DNA of 64,000 bases from Streptomyces sp. CB01881 (GCF_002953255.1 NZ_CP026498.1:7648274-7712273), one strand, 5' to 3'. Positions 24,197 to 32,525 are shown, counted from the stretch's first letter. Made by a program: numbers and translations. The notes: a model not told the origin generated them from the letters alone.

Positions 24197-24448
24197 CTAC
24201 TTGTCGGCGCGACGGGCCGCGAGAATGCCCCGGAGGCCGATGACGCCGACGGCCGTACCGAGGAAGAATGAGGTCACGGCGAGCAGCAGATGGACCCAGA
24301 AGAAGGCAGTGGGCTGCGAGTGGTCGCCGTTCACGAACGCTTGCCCGCCGGAGTCCTTCCAGAGGTTCTTAGCGAAGGTCGACCAGATCACCCAAGACCA
24401 CACGCCGAACGCTGCCAGGAACCAGGAGACGGGACGGCTGAGCTTCAT
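24197..24448 (-). CDS. Element-borne complete copy of the interrupted SCO4848-like membrane protein
   Basis: An 83-residue protein with two transmembrane helices: residues about 8-24 (SWFLAAFGVWSWVIW) and 50-75 (FFWVHLLLAVTSFFLGTAVG), joined by NLWKDSGGQAFVNGDHSQPTA. It is collinear with the host gene pieces at 15256-15329 and 24555-24743, which share most residues but differ at many positions, so it is a diverged xenologue and not a recent duplication. AAGGAC lies 7 nt before the ATG, as in the host copy, and a CATACTGGAGGG promoter-like block is conserved upstream. It reads opposite to the host gene, just inside the right junction. It probably restores the function lost by integration. Confidence 0.93.
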   Translation of the reverse strand: MKLSRPVSWFLAAFGVWSWVIWSTFAKNLWKDSGGQAFVNGDHSQPTAFFWVHLLLAVTSFFLGTAVGVIGLRGILAARRADK

Positions 24449-24554
24449 GGGGATGTCCTTCATGCGGGGGAGGCGGTCCCTCCAGTATGTGGCGTGTACC
24501 CGTCCGGCCTGCCTTGGGGGTGCCTCGATTCTCCTGGGTAGCTTCCCTTCAACG

Positions 24555-24559
24555 ACCTT
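24555..24559. other. Right attachment junction (attR) crossover
   Basis: ACCTT, shared with 15325-15329. To the left is element DNA (CTTCCCTTCAACG); to the right the host frame resumes (CGTCAAGAACCTCTGG). Confidence 0.8.
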
Positions 24560-24743
24560 CGTCAAGAACCTCTGGAAGGACTCCGGCGGCCAGGCCTTCA
24601 CCAACGGCGACCACTCCCAGCCCACCGCCTTCTTCTGGATCCACCTCCTGCTCGCCGTGACCTCCTTCGTCCTCGGCGTCGCCGTCGGCGCCGTCGGCGT
24701 CCGCGGCCTGCGCGCCACCCGCCGCGAGCCGGCCGCCGGCTGA
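24555..24743 (+). pseudogene. 3' fragment of the interrupted SCO4848-like gene
   Basis: Encodes TFVKNLWKDSGGQAFTNGDHSQ and the second transmembrane helix, ending RATRREPAAG and TGA 24741-24743. It has lost its start and promoter to the left end of the element. A long plus-strand frame reads into it from the element, but that frame runs antisense to the intact copy and looks coincidental. Confidence 0.92.
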
Positions 24744-24762
24744 CGGCGGCCGCCCGGAACGA

Positions 24763-24802
24763 CCGAGGGCCCGTCCGATCACAGGATCGGACGGGCCCTC
24801 GG
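24763..24802. terminator. Bidirectional terminator between the host gene remnant and sdhB
   Basis: A perfect 18-bp stem (24763-24780 with 24785-24802) and a 4-nt loop, between two convergent genes. Confidence 0.85.
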
Positions 24803-24816
24803 TGTTCGGCGGTGGA

Positions 24817-25590
24817 TCAGAAGCGGCGGGTGACCAGCGCCCGCTTCACTTCCTGGATCGCCTTGGTGACCTCGATGCCGCGCGGGCAGGCCTCGGAGCA
24901 GTTGAAGGTGGTCCGGCAACGCCAGACGCCCTCACGGTCGTTGAGGATCTCCAGCCGCTGCTCGGCACCCTCGTCACGCGAGTCGAAGATGAAGCGGTGC
25001 GCGTTGACGATCGCGGCCGGGCCGAAGTACTGGCCGTCGTTCCAGAAGACCGGGCAGGACGACGTGCACGCGGCGCACAGGATGCACTTGGTGGTGTCGT
25101 CGAAGCGCTCGCGGTCCTCGGCGGACTGCAGGCGCTCACGCGTCGGGTCGTTCCCCTTGGTGATGAGGAACGGCATGACGTCCTTGTACGCCTGGAAGAA
25201 CGGGTCCATGTCCACGACCAGGTCCTTGAGGACCGTGAGGCCCTTGATGGCCTCGACCGTGATCGGCTTCTCCGGGTTGACGTCCTTGATCAGGGTCTTG
25301 CACGCCAGCCGGTTGCGGCCGTTGATCCGCATCGCGTCGGAGCCGCAGATGCCGTGCGCGCAGGAACGGCGGTAGGTGAGGGTGCCGTCCTGCTCCCACT
25401 TGATCTTGTTGAGCGCGTCCAGGACGCGCTCCTTCGGGTCCAGGGTCAGCTGGTAGTCGACCCACACCGGGTCCGGGTGCTCCTCCGGGTTGAACCGGCG
25501 GATCCGGAAGGTGACGGTGATCAGCTGGACACCGCCCGCCTCGGCCGCGTCCAGAGCGGCCGAGTGCTTCTCCACAGTCGGAGTGCTCAT
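24817..25590 (-). CDS. sdhB: Succinate dehydrogenase iron-sulfur subunit
   Basis: The 257-residue electron-transfer subunit of complex II, peripheral on the cytoplasmic face. [2Fe-2S] ligands lie in SCAHGICGSDA..NGRNRLAC (about residues 75-97). The [4Fe-4S]/[3Fe-4S] cysteines are in CILCAACTSSCP (about 165-176) and in the CR..FNCSEACPRGI region (about 225-240). Its ATG overlaps the sdhA stop by one base (TGATG), so translation is coupled. It is the last gene of a four-gene minus-strand operon, sdhC-sdhD-sdhA-sdhB, and is followed by an 18-bp bidirectional terminator. Confidence 0.97.
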   Translation of the reverse strand: MSTPTVEKHSAALDAAEAGGVQLITVTFRIRRFNPEEHPDPVWVDYQLTLDPKERVLDALNKIKWEQDGTLTYRRSCAHGICGSDAMRINGRNRLACKTLIKDVNPEKPITVEAIKGLTVLKDLVVDMDPFFQAYKDVMPFLITKGNDPTRERLQSAEDRERFDDTTKCILCAACTSSCPVFWNDGQYFGPAAIVNAHRFIFDSRDEGAEQRLEILNDREGVWRCRTTFNCSEACPRGIEVTKAIQEVKRALVTRRF

Positions 25591-27332
25591 CAGTACTTAC
25601 GCTCCATCGGCTGGTAGCGGGTCGTGACGACCGGCTTGTAGTCGAGGCGGATGGAGGTGGTGCCGTCCTCGGCAACCTCCTGGTACGCCATGGTGTGCTG
25701 CATGAACTTCACGTCGTCACGGGTCGGGAAGTCCTCGCGGTAGTGGCCGCCGCGCGACTCCTCGCGGGCCAGCGCGGAGACCGCCAGCACCTCGGCCAGG
25801 TCGAGCAGGTTGCCCAGCTCGACGGCCTCCAGCAGGTCCGTGTTGTAACGGAAGCCCTTGTCCTGGATGGCGACGTTCTTGTACCGCTCACGCAGCGCGG
25901 CGATGTCCTCGACCGCCTGCTTCAGCGTGGCGCCGGTGCGGTAGACCATGGCGTTGGTGTCCATGGTCTCCTGCAGCTCCTTGCGGATCTGCGCCACGGA
26001 CTCGGTGCCGGTGGACTCGCGCAGGCCGTCGACCAGCGCCTGCACCTTCTCGGCCGGGTTCTCGGGCAGCTCGGTGAAGTCCACCGTCTGCGCGTAGTCG
26101 GCGGCGGCGATGCCGGCCCGCTTGCCGAAGACGTTGATGTCCAGCAGCGAGTTGGTGCCCAGGCGGTTGGCGCCGTGCACGGACACGCAGGCGACCTCGC
26201 CGGCCGCGTACAGGCCCGGGACGATGTCGGTGTTGTTGCGCAGGACCTCACCCTCGACGTTGGTCGGGATGCCGCCCATGGCGTAGTGCGCGGTGGGCTG
26301 GATCGGGATCGGGTCCGTGTAGGGCTCGATGCCGAGGTAGGTGCGCGCGAACTCGGTGATGTCCGGGAGCTTGGCGTCCAGCTGCTCCGGCGGCAGGTGG
26401 GTGAGGTCCAGGTAGACGTGGTCGCCGTCCGGACCGCAGCCGCGGCCTTCGCGGATCTCGGTGTAGATCGCGCGGGAGCAGACGTCACGGGACGCGAGGT
26501 CCTTCATGACGGGGGCGTAGCGCTCCATGAAGCGCTCGCCGTCCTTGTTGCGCAGGATGCCGCCCTCGCCGCGGGCGCCCTCGGTGAGCAGGATGCCCAT
26601 GCGCCAGATGCCCGTCGGGTGGAACTGGAAGAACTCCATGTCCTCCAGCGGCAGGCCGCGGCGGTAGACCAGGGCCTGGCCGTCACCGGTGAGGGTGTGG
26701 GCGTTGGAGGAGACCTTGAAGAACTTGCCGGTGCCGCCGGAGGCGAACACGACCGACTTGGCCTGGAAGACGTGGATCTCGCCGGTGGCCAGCTCGTAGG
26801 CGACGACGCCGGCCGTCTGGCCCTCGTTGATCAGCAGGTCGAGGACGTAGAACTCGTTGAAGAACTCGACACCGTGCTTGACGCAGTTCTGGAACAGCGT
26901 CTGGAGGATCATGTGGCCGGTGCGGTCGGCCGCGTAGCAGGAGCGGCGGACCGGGGCCTCGCCGTGGTTGCGGGAGTGGCCGCCGAAGCGGCGCTGGTCG
27001 ATCCGGCCCTGCTCGGTGCGGGAGAAGGGCAGGCCCATCTTCTCCAGGTCGAGGACGGCGTCGATGGCCTCCTTGCACATGATCTCGGCGGCGTCCTGGT
27101 CGACCAGGTAGTCACCACCCTTGACCGTGTCGAAGGTGTGCCACTCCCAGTTGTCCTCCTCGACGTTGGCGAGGGCGGCGCACATGCCGCCCTGGGCCGC
27201 GCCGGTGTGGGACCGGGTGGGGTAGAGCTTGGTCAGCACCGCGGTGCGGCTGCGCTGGGTCGACTCGATGGCCGCGCGCATGCCGGCGCCGCCGGCGCCG
27301 ACGATGACGGTGTCGTACTGGTGAATCTGCAT
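25590..27332 (-). CDS. sdhA: Succinate dehydrogenase flavoprotein subunit
   Basis: The 580-residue catalytic subunit (succinate to fumarate), carrying covalent FAD. The dinucleotide fold is VIVGAGGAGMRAAIE at residues 10-24. RSHTGAAQGG contains the FAD-linking histidine (about residue 40). Substrate-site segments include FGGHSRNHGE, HPTG, TEGARGEGG and HGANRLGTNSLLD. The start ATG lies at the N-terminus of the FAD strand, and AACCCCCC precedes it without a strong ribosome-binding site. sdhD ends 53 nt upstream. Confidence 0.97.
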   Translation of the reverse strand: MQIHQYDTVIVGAGGAGMRAAIESTQRSRTAVLTKLYPTRSHTGAAQGGMCAALANVEEDNWEWHTFDTVKGGDYLVDQDAAEIMCKEAIDAVLDLEKMGLPFSRTEQGRIDQRRFGGHSRNHGEAPVRRSCYAADRTGHMILQTLFQNCVKHGVEFFNEFYVLDLLINEGQTAGVVAYELATGEIHVFQAKSVVFASGGTGKFFKVSSNAHTLTGDGQALVYRRGLPLEDMEFFQFHPTGIWRMGILLTEGARGEGGILRNKDGERFMERYAPVMKDLASRDVCSRAIYTEIREGRGCGPDGDHVYLDLTHLPPEQLDAKLPDITEFARTYLGIEPYTDPIPIQPTAHYAMGGIPTNVEGEVLRNNTDIVPGLYAAGEVACVSVHGANRLGTNSLLDINVFGKRAGIAAADYAQTVDFTELPENPAEKVQALVDGLRESTGTESVAQIRKELQETMDTNAMVYRTGATLKQAVEDIAALRERYKNVAIQDKGFRYNTDLLEAVELGNLLDLAEVLAVSALAREESRGGHYREDFPTRDDVKFMQHTMAYQEVAEDGTTSIRLDYKPVVTTRYQPMERKY

Positions 27333-27385
27333 GGGGGGTTAACTCGCCTCTGGCCTCTGCCGATTGCCGATTAAATGCTGAGTCG

Positions 27386-27877
27386 TCAGATGTTGGGGTC
27401 GAAGGTGAAGATCACCAGGGTGCCGAGCAGCACGGTGAAGACCGTGGCGGCGCCCATGAGGCCCTTCAGCCAGAGCCGGGTGGAGTCCTTCTCGGCGTAG
27501 TCGTTGATGACCGTCCGCATGCCGTTGGCGCCGTGCAGCATGGCGAGCCAGAGCATCAGGAGGTCCCAGCCCTGCCAGAACGGCGAGGCCCAGCGGCCGG
27601 CCACGAAGGCGAAGCCGATCTTCGAGACGCCGCCGTCGAGCACCAGCATGATCAGCAGGTGGCCGAGGATCAGCACCACGAGGACGATGCCGGACAGGCG
27701 CATGAAGAGCCAGGCCAGCATCTCGAAGTTGGTGCGGGTGCGGCGCGGGGTCTTCTTGGTCCGCTGGCGGGCCGGCTCGATGACGAACTCGTCCGCCGGG
27801 TTGCCGGTGCCGAGACCCTTGCCGGTGTGCGCCTGGACGGAGGGGACCACCAGGGCGTCGGAGATTTCCGTGGACAT
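27386..27877 (-). CDS. sdhD: Succinate dehydrogenase hydrophobic membrane anchor subunit
   Basis: A 163-residue membrane anchor with three transmembrane helices: about 55-80 (LFMRLSGIVLVVLILGHLLIML), 95-120 (WDLLMLWLAMLHGANGMRTVI) and 135-158. The histidine in GHLLIM and the HGANGMR segment fit haem and quinone binding in this subunit. An N-terminal soluble extension of about 45 residues includes a basic stretch (RQRTKKTPRRTR). It follows sdhC with 8 nt between genes. Confidence 0.93.
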   Translation of the reverse strand: MSTEISDALVVPSVQAHTGKGLGTGNPADEFVIEPARQRTKKTPRRTRTNFEMLAWLFMRLSGIVLVVLILGHLLIMLVLDGGVSKIGFAFVAGRWASPFWQGWDLLMLWLAMLHGANGMRTVINDYAEKDSTRLWLKGLMGAATVFTVLLGTLVIFTFDPNI

Positions 27878-27885
27878 GTCTCAGA

Positions 27886-28266
27886 TCACTTCCCGAACCA
27901 GGTGAGCAGGGTGTGTTCGAGGATGTTGTAGAAGGAGCCGGCCAGCAGGACGACCCACACCCCGACCACGGTCCAGAGCATCTGCTTCTGGTACTTCGGG
28001 CCCTTCGACCAGAAGTCGACGGCGACGACCCGCAGGCCGTTGAGAGCGTGGAACAGGATGGCGGCCACCAGGCCGTACTCCATCAGGTTCACCAGCGGCG
28101 TCTTGTACGTCTGAATGACGGAGTCGTACGCCTCGGGCGACACTCGCACCAGCGCGGTGTCCAGGACATGAGCGAACAGGAAGAAGAAGATGAGGACGCC
28201 GGTGACTCGATGAGCCACCCAGCTCCACATGCCTTCCCGGCCGCGGTACAACGTTCCAGCCGGCAC
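27886..28266 (-). CDS. sdhC: Succinate dehydrogenase cytochrome b556 subunit
   Basis: A 126-residue membrane anchor and the first gene of the operon. It starts (GTG, with GGAGGG 8 nt upstream) MPAGTLYRGREGMWSWVAHRVTGV. The SWVAHRVTG segment and the haem-ligand histidine in FLFAHVLDTALVR are family hallmarks. Three transmembrane helices cover about 14-40, 58-80 and 98-120. The operon promoter must lie in 28267-28519, which also holds the divergent lipoprotein gene's promoter. Confidence 0.93.
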   Translation of the reverse strand: MPAGTLYRGREGMWSWVAHRVTGVLIFFFLFAHVLDTALVRVSPEAYDSVIQTYKTPLVNLMEYGLVAAILFHALNGLRVVAVDFWSKGPKYQKQMLWTVVGVWVVLLAGSFYNILEHTLLTWFGK

Positions 28267-28519
28267 GGAAAAACCCTCCGGAAGCGATTGGGGGCTCGGC
28301 CGGCTTCGGTGTCGGTCAGCCCGGCCGGGTACGGTCCACCGGCCGCGAGCATCCTATCGACGCCGTCTCGGTAACCGCCTCCGGGGGCCCGAGGTGTGAT
28401 CAATCAGGCACGACTGGCCTAGTCGGGCGGGAACTGCGCTCCGTTCGGGGACCCAGGGTGACCGTCCGGTTGCGCTACGGTGGCGGCCCCTCCCGCGCCG
28501 ACACCCTGCCGAGGCCGCC

Positions 28520-29281
28520 GTGCCGCTCCGCCAGCCCCGCCCGTCCGCCCCCGCCGTCGTCTGCGCCCTGCTGCTCGTGGCGGGCTGCACCACGGTCGGC
28601 GGCTCCGCCGACCGGGCCGGGCCGGGGCGCGAGCTGTCCGCCGCCGAGCTGCGGGCGGCCGCGGTGGCCGACGCCGACCTGGGGCCCGGCTACACGGTGA
28701 CGGTGATGACGTCGGGGCACGGTGAGACCGGGTCGGGCGGTGCGCGGGAGGTCTCCGGCCTGCCGGCCTGCCAGCCGCTGCTGGACGCGGTGACCCCGGC
28801 CGTTCCGCCGGGCGCCGCCTCGGCCTCTCCCGGGCCGGGGGCCCCGTACGCCGAGACCGATCTGGGGGTGGCGCGCGCGGCGGACCCGCAGGGCGGCGTG
28901 TACGGGGGGCTGCTCGGTTACCGGGCCGGGCGGGCGGCGCAGCTCCAGGCGGAGCTGGAGAAGCTGTTCGGCCCGTGCGCCTCGTTCACCTCCACCGCGC
29001 CGCCGCCGGTGGACAAGGCGCGCAAGGGCGTGCGGACCAGGTACCGGCTGAGCCGGGAGGACGCGCCCACGCCCGGGGGAGCCGACGCGGTGACCGGGTT
29101 CACCCTGACGAATGAATCGGGTTCGGTGATGCTCTCCCGGCGTGCGGTGCTGGTCCGGGTCGGCCCGGCGCTGGCGGTCTTCACCACGGTGGGCGTCGGC
29201 GCGGAGCCGGCCACGGCACCGGACGAGCGGATCGTCCGGCAGCAGGTGGCGAAGCTCCGCGCCGCGCAGGCGAAGAGGTGA
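28520..29281 (+). CDS. Putative lipoprotein
   Basis: A 253-residue protein with a lipobox LLVAGC ending at Cys23 after an Ala/Leu/Val signal, so it is probably lipid-anchored outside the membrane. The mature part is Ala/Gly/Pro-rich with no motif I recognise; a sensor- or PknH-like extracellular fold is possible but not supported. GTG start with GAGG 5 nt upstream. It converges on the OHCU decarboxylase gene with only 7 nt between stops and is divergent from sdhC. Confidence 0.8.
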   Translation: MPLRQPRPSAPAVVCALLLVAGCTTVGGSADRAGPGRELSAAELRAAAVADADLGPGYTVTVMTSGHGETGSGGAREVSGLPACQPLLDAVTPAVPPGAASASPGPGAPYAETDLGVARAADPQGGVYGGLLGYRAGRAAQLQAELEKLFGPCASFTSTAPPPVDKARKGVRTRYRLSREDAPTPGGADAVTGFTLTNESGSVMLSRRAVLVRVGPALAVFTTVGVGAEPATAPDERIVRQQVAKLRAAQAKR

Positions 29282-29288
29282 GCCGGGT

Positions 29289-29834
29289 TCAGCGCGCGCC
29301 GGCCTCCGAGTGGGTGGCGACCAGGTGCTCCAGCCGGGTCAGGGCGATCCGGCGCAGCTCGTCCGAGGCGATCAGCCGCTCCTCGTCCGGGTCGTTGGCC
29401 AGCCGGGTGCGGATGGAGGTGAGCACGGTGTCGAGCATCTCCTCGGGGGCGACGCCCTCCAGGCAGACCACGAAGACGTGCCCGAACCGCGCCTCGTACG
29501 CGGCGTGGGCCGCCCGCAGCGCGGTGTGCGCAGCCTGGCTGCCGGGGGCGCGCATGCCGAGGAGCGGCTGCGGCATCCAGCTCTCGTCCGCCAGCGCCTC
29601 GGCGAGGTCCGCCGGGCGCAGGTCGTAGGAGGCCTCGCTGGCGGCGGCCAGCAGGGACTCTATGTCGGGGTAGGGCCGGTGCGCGGTGAGCCGCAGGGCC
29701 CAGCGGTGGCTGCCGCAGCAGGCCAGGAGGGCCTCCTCGGCGGCGCCGGCGTCGGCCTCGTTGAAGCGGTGCAGTCCGAGGAGAGTCGGCTCGGAGCTGG
29801 GATCGAGCCGCTGCGGCGGGATGTCGCTGGCCAG
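29289..29834 (-). CDS. 2-oxo-4-hydroxy-4-carboxy-5-ureidoimidazoline (OHCU) decarboxylase, probable CTG start
   Basis: The last enzyme from urate to S-allantoin in purine breakdown. The frame contains the family signatures LHRFNEADAGAAEEALLACCGSHRW, LTAHRPYPD and ADESWMPQPLLG, plus the C-terminal FGHVFVVCLEG. All of the N-terminal part lies upstream of the first ATG (29576), and no in-frame ATG, GTG or TTG exists before the upstream stop. A CTG at 29832-29834 has GAGGAGG at ideal distance (5 nt) and gives 181 residues, the normal length. A CTG start is therefore the best reading; a sequence error cannot be excluded. No other urate genes are adjacent. Confidence 0.85.
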   Translation of the reverse strand: MASDIPPQRLDPSSEPTLLGLHRFNEADAGAAEEALLACCGSHRWALRLTAHRPYPDIESLLAAASEASYDLRPADLAEALADESWMPQPLLGMRAPGSQAAHTALRAAHAAYEARFGHVFVVCLEGVAPEEMLDTVLTSIRTRLANDPDEERLIASDELRRIALTRLEHLVATHSEAGAR

Positions 29835-30068
29835 CGGGTCCTCCTCGTGAGGGCGGGAAGGTGCCGGTGAAAGGGGAGGTGGAGCAGGTGAAGTATCGGA
29901 CTGCGGGGCGGCGTCCAGCGCCCGCCGGGCAGTGACTCAACGGTAGTTGAGCAGTCATCAGTTGGGGAGGGCGCACGCGGAATTCATCCGATCGAGCTAT
30001 CAAGTTGTGACGTTGACACCTCGGTGTCAGCGCCCTCCCCGTCCTCATCTGCTAATAACGCCGGCATC

Positions 30069-31715
30069 TCAGGAACAACGCGTCCCGGCCGCCGGCAGCT
30101 TGCCGTCGACCAGGTAGGCCTCCAGTGCGGCGTCGATGCAGGTGTTCCCCTTGCCGAACGCGCCGTGGCCCTCGCCCACCCGGGTCAGCAGGGTGGCGGC
30201 GGCGAAGCCCTTGGCCAGCGCCTCGGCGGAGGCGTACGGGGTGGCCGGGTCGCCGGTGGAGCCGACGACCAGGATCGGGTCGGCGCCCTCGGCGCGGATC
30301 GTGTGCGCCTTCTCCGGGGTCTTGAACGGCCAGTACGCGCAGCCCGGCTCGCTGTAGTCGTCCACCGTGACGCCCCTGGAGAACAGCGGGGCCTCGGCCT
30401 GGAGCTTGGCCACGGCCTGCTGGGCCTTCTCGGGGGTCGGGGCCGGGGCGGCGTTGTCGGCGCACCTGATCGCGCCGTTCGCCTCCTCCATCGCGTTGTA
30501 GTGGCCCTTCGCGTCACGGCCGTTGTACTCGTCCGCGAACGCCAGCAGGGCGTCGGCCTTGTTGGCGACCATCGCCCAGCCGAGCGCGTTGCGCAGGTAC
30601 TGCCAGGTCGTCTTCTCGTCGCCGTACAGCAGCTGGGTGGTGCCGGTCCAGGCGAGGTCCCGGCCGAGCTTGCGGCCGTCCTTGGCGGTCATCGGGTGGT
30701 CGTGCAGGCCGTCGAGGAAGTCGGCCGCCTTCTTGGCGGCCTTGGCCGGGTCCTTGCCGAGCGGGCACTCGGCGGCGTGGTTCTGCACGCAGTCGGCGGC
30801 GAAGCGCTCGAAGGACTTCTCGAAGCCGACCTGCTGGTCGATGCCGTGGTCCAGCTGGTCCTGGGCGGGGTCGACGGCGCCGTCCAGGATGAGCCGGCCG
30901 GCGTTCTTCGGGAACTCCTCGGCGTAGACCGCGCCGAGGTAGGTGCCGTAGGAGACGCCGAGGTAGTTCAGCTTCTTGTCGCCGACGGCCGCGCGCAGCA
31001 CGTCCAGGTCCCGGGCGGTGTTGCGGGTGCCGACGAAGGGCAGCAGCTTGCCGGACTTGGCCTGGCAGGCCGCGGCGTGCTCGGTGGCGTTCTTGACGTG
31101 CTCGGCCTTGCGGACCGCAGGGTCGAGCGGGTCGTCGGCCTCGTTGCGGGCGTCCTTCTGCTTGTCGTCGAAGCAGACGACCGGCGAGCTGTCGCCGGTG
31201 CCGCGGGGGTCGAAGCCGATCACGTCGAAGCGGTTGTGCAGGGCGCCGTCGAAGTCCTTGGCGCCGTACTTGACCATCTCGATGCCCGAGGCGCCGGGGC
31301 CGCCCGGGTTGACCATCAGCGAGCCGACCTTCTGGTCCGGCTTGGCGGCCGGCAGCTTGATCATCGCGATGTCGAGGGCGTCGGCGGCGGGGTGGGTGTA
31401 GTCGAGCGGGACGTGCAGCTTGCCGCAGAGCAACCCGGATATGTCGATCTTGGCCTGCTCGGCCTGGGGGTCGGCCGGGCAGGCGGCCCAGGCGATCTGC
31501 TGGCCGTAGAAGGACTTGAGCGCCGGGTCGTCCGCCCCGGTGGGCGTCGGCGTCGGCGTCGGGGTCGCCGTCGGGGTGGCGGCCGGGGAGGTGGCCCCGG
31601 CGGCCTGGTCCTGGGCGGGCTTGGTGCTGTCGTTGCAGGCGGAGCTGAGGAGCAGGGTGCCGGCCGCGAGTGCGGTCAGCAGAACCCGCGGGCGGGAGGC
31701 CCGGAGAGATTTCAT
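30069..31715 (-). CDS. Secreted alpha/beta-hydrolase, tripeptidyl aminopeptidase type
   Basis: A 548-residue exported serine peptidase of the SlpD/Tap family, which removes N-terminal tripeptides. The signal peptide ends in a lipobox-like LLLSSAC (Cys27), followed by a Thr/Pro-rich linker. The hydrolase fold has the oxyanion NPGGPGASG, VIGFDPRGTGDSSPV, and the nucleophile elbow GVSYGTYLG. The C-terminal TAP-like domain carries the Asp (VGSTGDPATPY) and His (GEGHGAFGKG). Cys pairs in CADN..C and TC..RCS suggest disulfides. ATG 31715 gives the signal peptide; the in-frame ATG at 31754 is unlikely. Confidence 0.9.
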   Translation of the reverse strand: MKSLRASRPRVLLTALAAGTLLLSSACNDSTKPAQDQAAGATSPAATPTATPTPTPTPTGADDPALKSFYGQQIAWAACPADPQAEQAKIDISGLLCGKLHVPLDYTHPAADALDIAMIKLPAAKPDQKVGSLMVNPGGPGASGIEMVKYGAKDFDGALHNRFDVIGFDPRGTGDSSPVVCFDDKQKDARNEADDPLDPAVRKAEHVKNATEHAAACQAKSGKLLPFVGTRNTARDLDVLRAAVGDKKLNYLGVSYGTYLGAVYAEEFPKNAGRLILDGAVDPAQDQLDHGIDQQVGFEKSFERFAADCVQNHAAECPLGKDPAKAAKKAADFLDGLHDHPMTAKDGRKLGRDLAWTGTTQLLYGDEKTTWQYLRNALGWAMVANKADALLAFADEYNGRDAKGHYNAMEEANGAIRCADNAAPAPTPEKAQQAVAKLQAEAPLFSRGVTVDDYSEPGCAYWPFKTPEKAHTIRAEGADPILVVGSTGDPATPYASAEALAKGFAAATLLTRVGEGHGAFGKGNTCIDAALEAYLVDGKLPAAGTRCS

Positions 31716-31784
31716 CGCACGTATGTACCACTCTGGGGTGACACGTCCGATCACTGCCCCCCCGGGCTGCCCGCCCGTCCTGCG

Positions 31785-32525
31785 TCAGGCCCGGTGCACC
31801 TTGTGGTTGGCGGCCTGGGCGCGCGGGCGGACCACCAGCAGGTCGATGTTGACGTGCGGGGGCCGGGTGACCGCCCAGGCGACGGTGTCCGCGACGTCCT
31901 CCGAGGTCAGCGGCTCGGCGACGCCCGCGTACACGGCCGCCGCCTTCTCCTCGTCACCCCGGAACCGGGTCACCGCGAAGCCCTCGGACCGCACCATGCC
32001 GGGCGCGATCTCGATCACCCGGATCGGCTCGCCGCACAGCTCCAGCCGCAGCGTCGCCGCGATGGTGTGCGCCGCGTGCTTGGCCGCCACGTAGCCGCCG
32101 CCGCCCTCGTAGGCGGTCAGCGCGGCGGTGGAGGAGAGGACGAGGACGGTGCCGTCGCCGCTCGCCCGCAGCGCCGGCAGCAGGGCCTGCGTCATGTGCA
32201 GCACGCCGAGCACGTTGACCTCGTACATCGCCAGCCAGTCGGCCGGGTCGCCGGTCTCCACCGACTCGGCGCCGATCGCCCCGCCGGCGTTGTTGACCAG
32301 CACGTCCACCCGGCCGATCGCGGCCGCGAAGGCGTCCACGGCCGCCCGGTCGGTGACGTCCAGGGTGTACGCCCGGCCGCCGGTCTCCTTGGCCAGGGCC
32401 TCGATCCGGTCGGTCCGGCGGGCGGTCAGCACCACGTCGAAGCCCTCGGCGGCGAGCCGGCGGGCGGTCGCGGCGCCGATCCCGCTGCTCGCACCAGTGA
32501 CCACGGCCACCTTCTGTTCGGTCAT
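31785..32525 (-). CDS. Short-chain dehydrogenase/reductase (SDR)
   Basis: A 246-residue classical SDR. It has the cofactor motif TGASSGIG (residues 10-17) with ARR nearby, suggesting NADP preference, NNAG (about 83-86), catalytic Ser in VLVLSSTAAL and YVAAK (Tyr/Lys, about 146-150). The substrate is unknown; it resembles YdfG-like 3-hydroxy acid dehydrogenases. ATG 32525 is supported by GAGGAG about 7 nt upstream. It is divergent from the acyl-CoA mutase gene. Confidence 0.92.
   Translation of the reverse strand: MTEQKVAVVTGASSGIGAATARRLAAEGFDVVLTARRTDRIEALAKETGGRAYTLDVTDRAAVDAFAAAIGRVDVLVNNAGGAIGAESVETGDPADWLAMYEVNVLGVLHMTQALLPALRASGDGTVLVLSSTAALTAYEGGGGYVAAKHAAHTIAATLRLELCGEPIRVIEIAPGMVRSEGFAVTRFRGDEEKAAAVYAGVAEPLTSEDVADTVAWAVTRPPHVNIDLLVVRPRAQAANHKVHRA

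Larger units (their letters stand above)
15325..24559. mobile_element. 9.2-kb integrative element with phiBT1-type serine integrase
   Basis: The boundaries are set by the interrupted host gene: its 5' part ends at 15329 and its 3' part resumes at 24555, with the shared ACCTT at both junctions. The element carries the integrase at its left end, a non-coding structured region, phage-like small genes, a DUF6879/HTH-DUF5753 module and a Cys-tail/APH kinase operon. Next to the right junction is a complete xenologous copy of the interrupted gene. Local GC content is clearly lower than in the host between about 17.2 and 21.9 kb. No capsid, terminase, tail or lysis genes are seen, so it is not a complete phage; whether it is a prophage remnant, a satellite or an integrated mobile island is open. 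Confidence 0.93.

Noticed and set aside
15325..24559. Reading the element as a complete prophage
   Set aside because: No capsid, portal, terminase, tail or lysis gene is present in 9.2 kb; only small phage-like genes remain.
24150..24743. Plus-strand frame reading from the element into the host gene remnant
   Set aside because: Its first two thirds are antisense to the intact element-borne copy and have no ribosome-binding site. The fusion to the remnant frame appears accidental.
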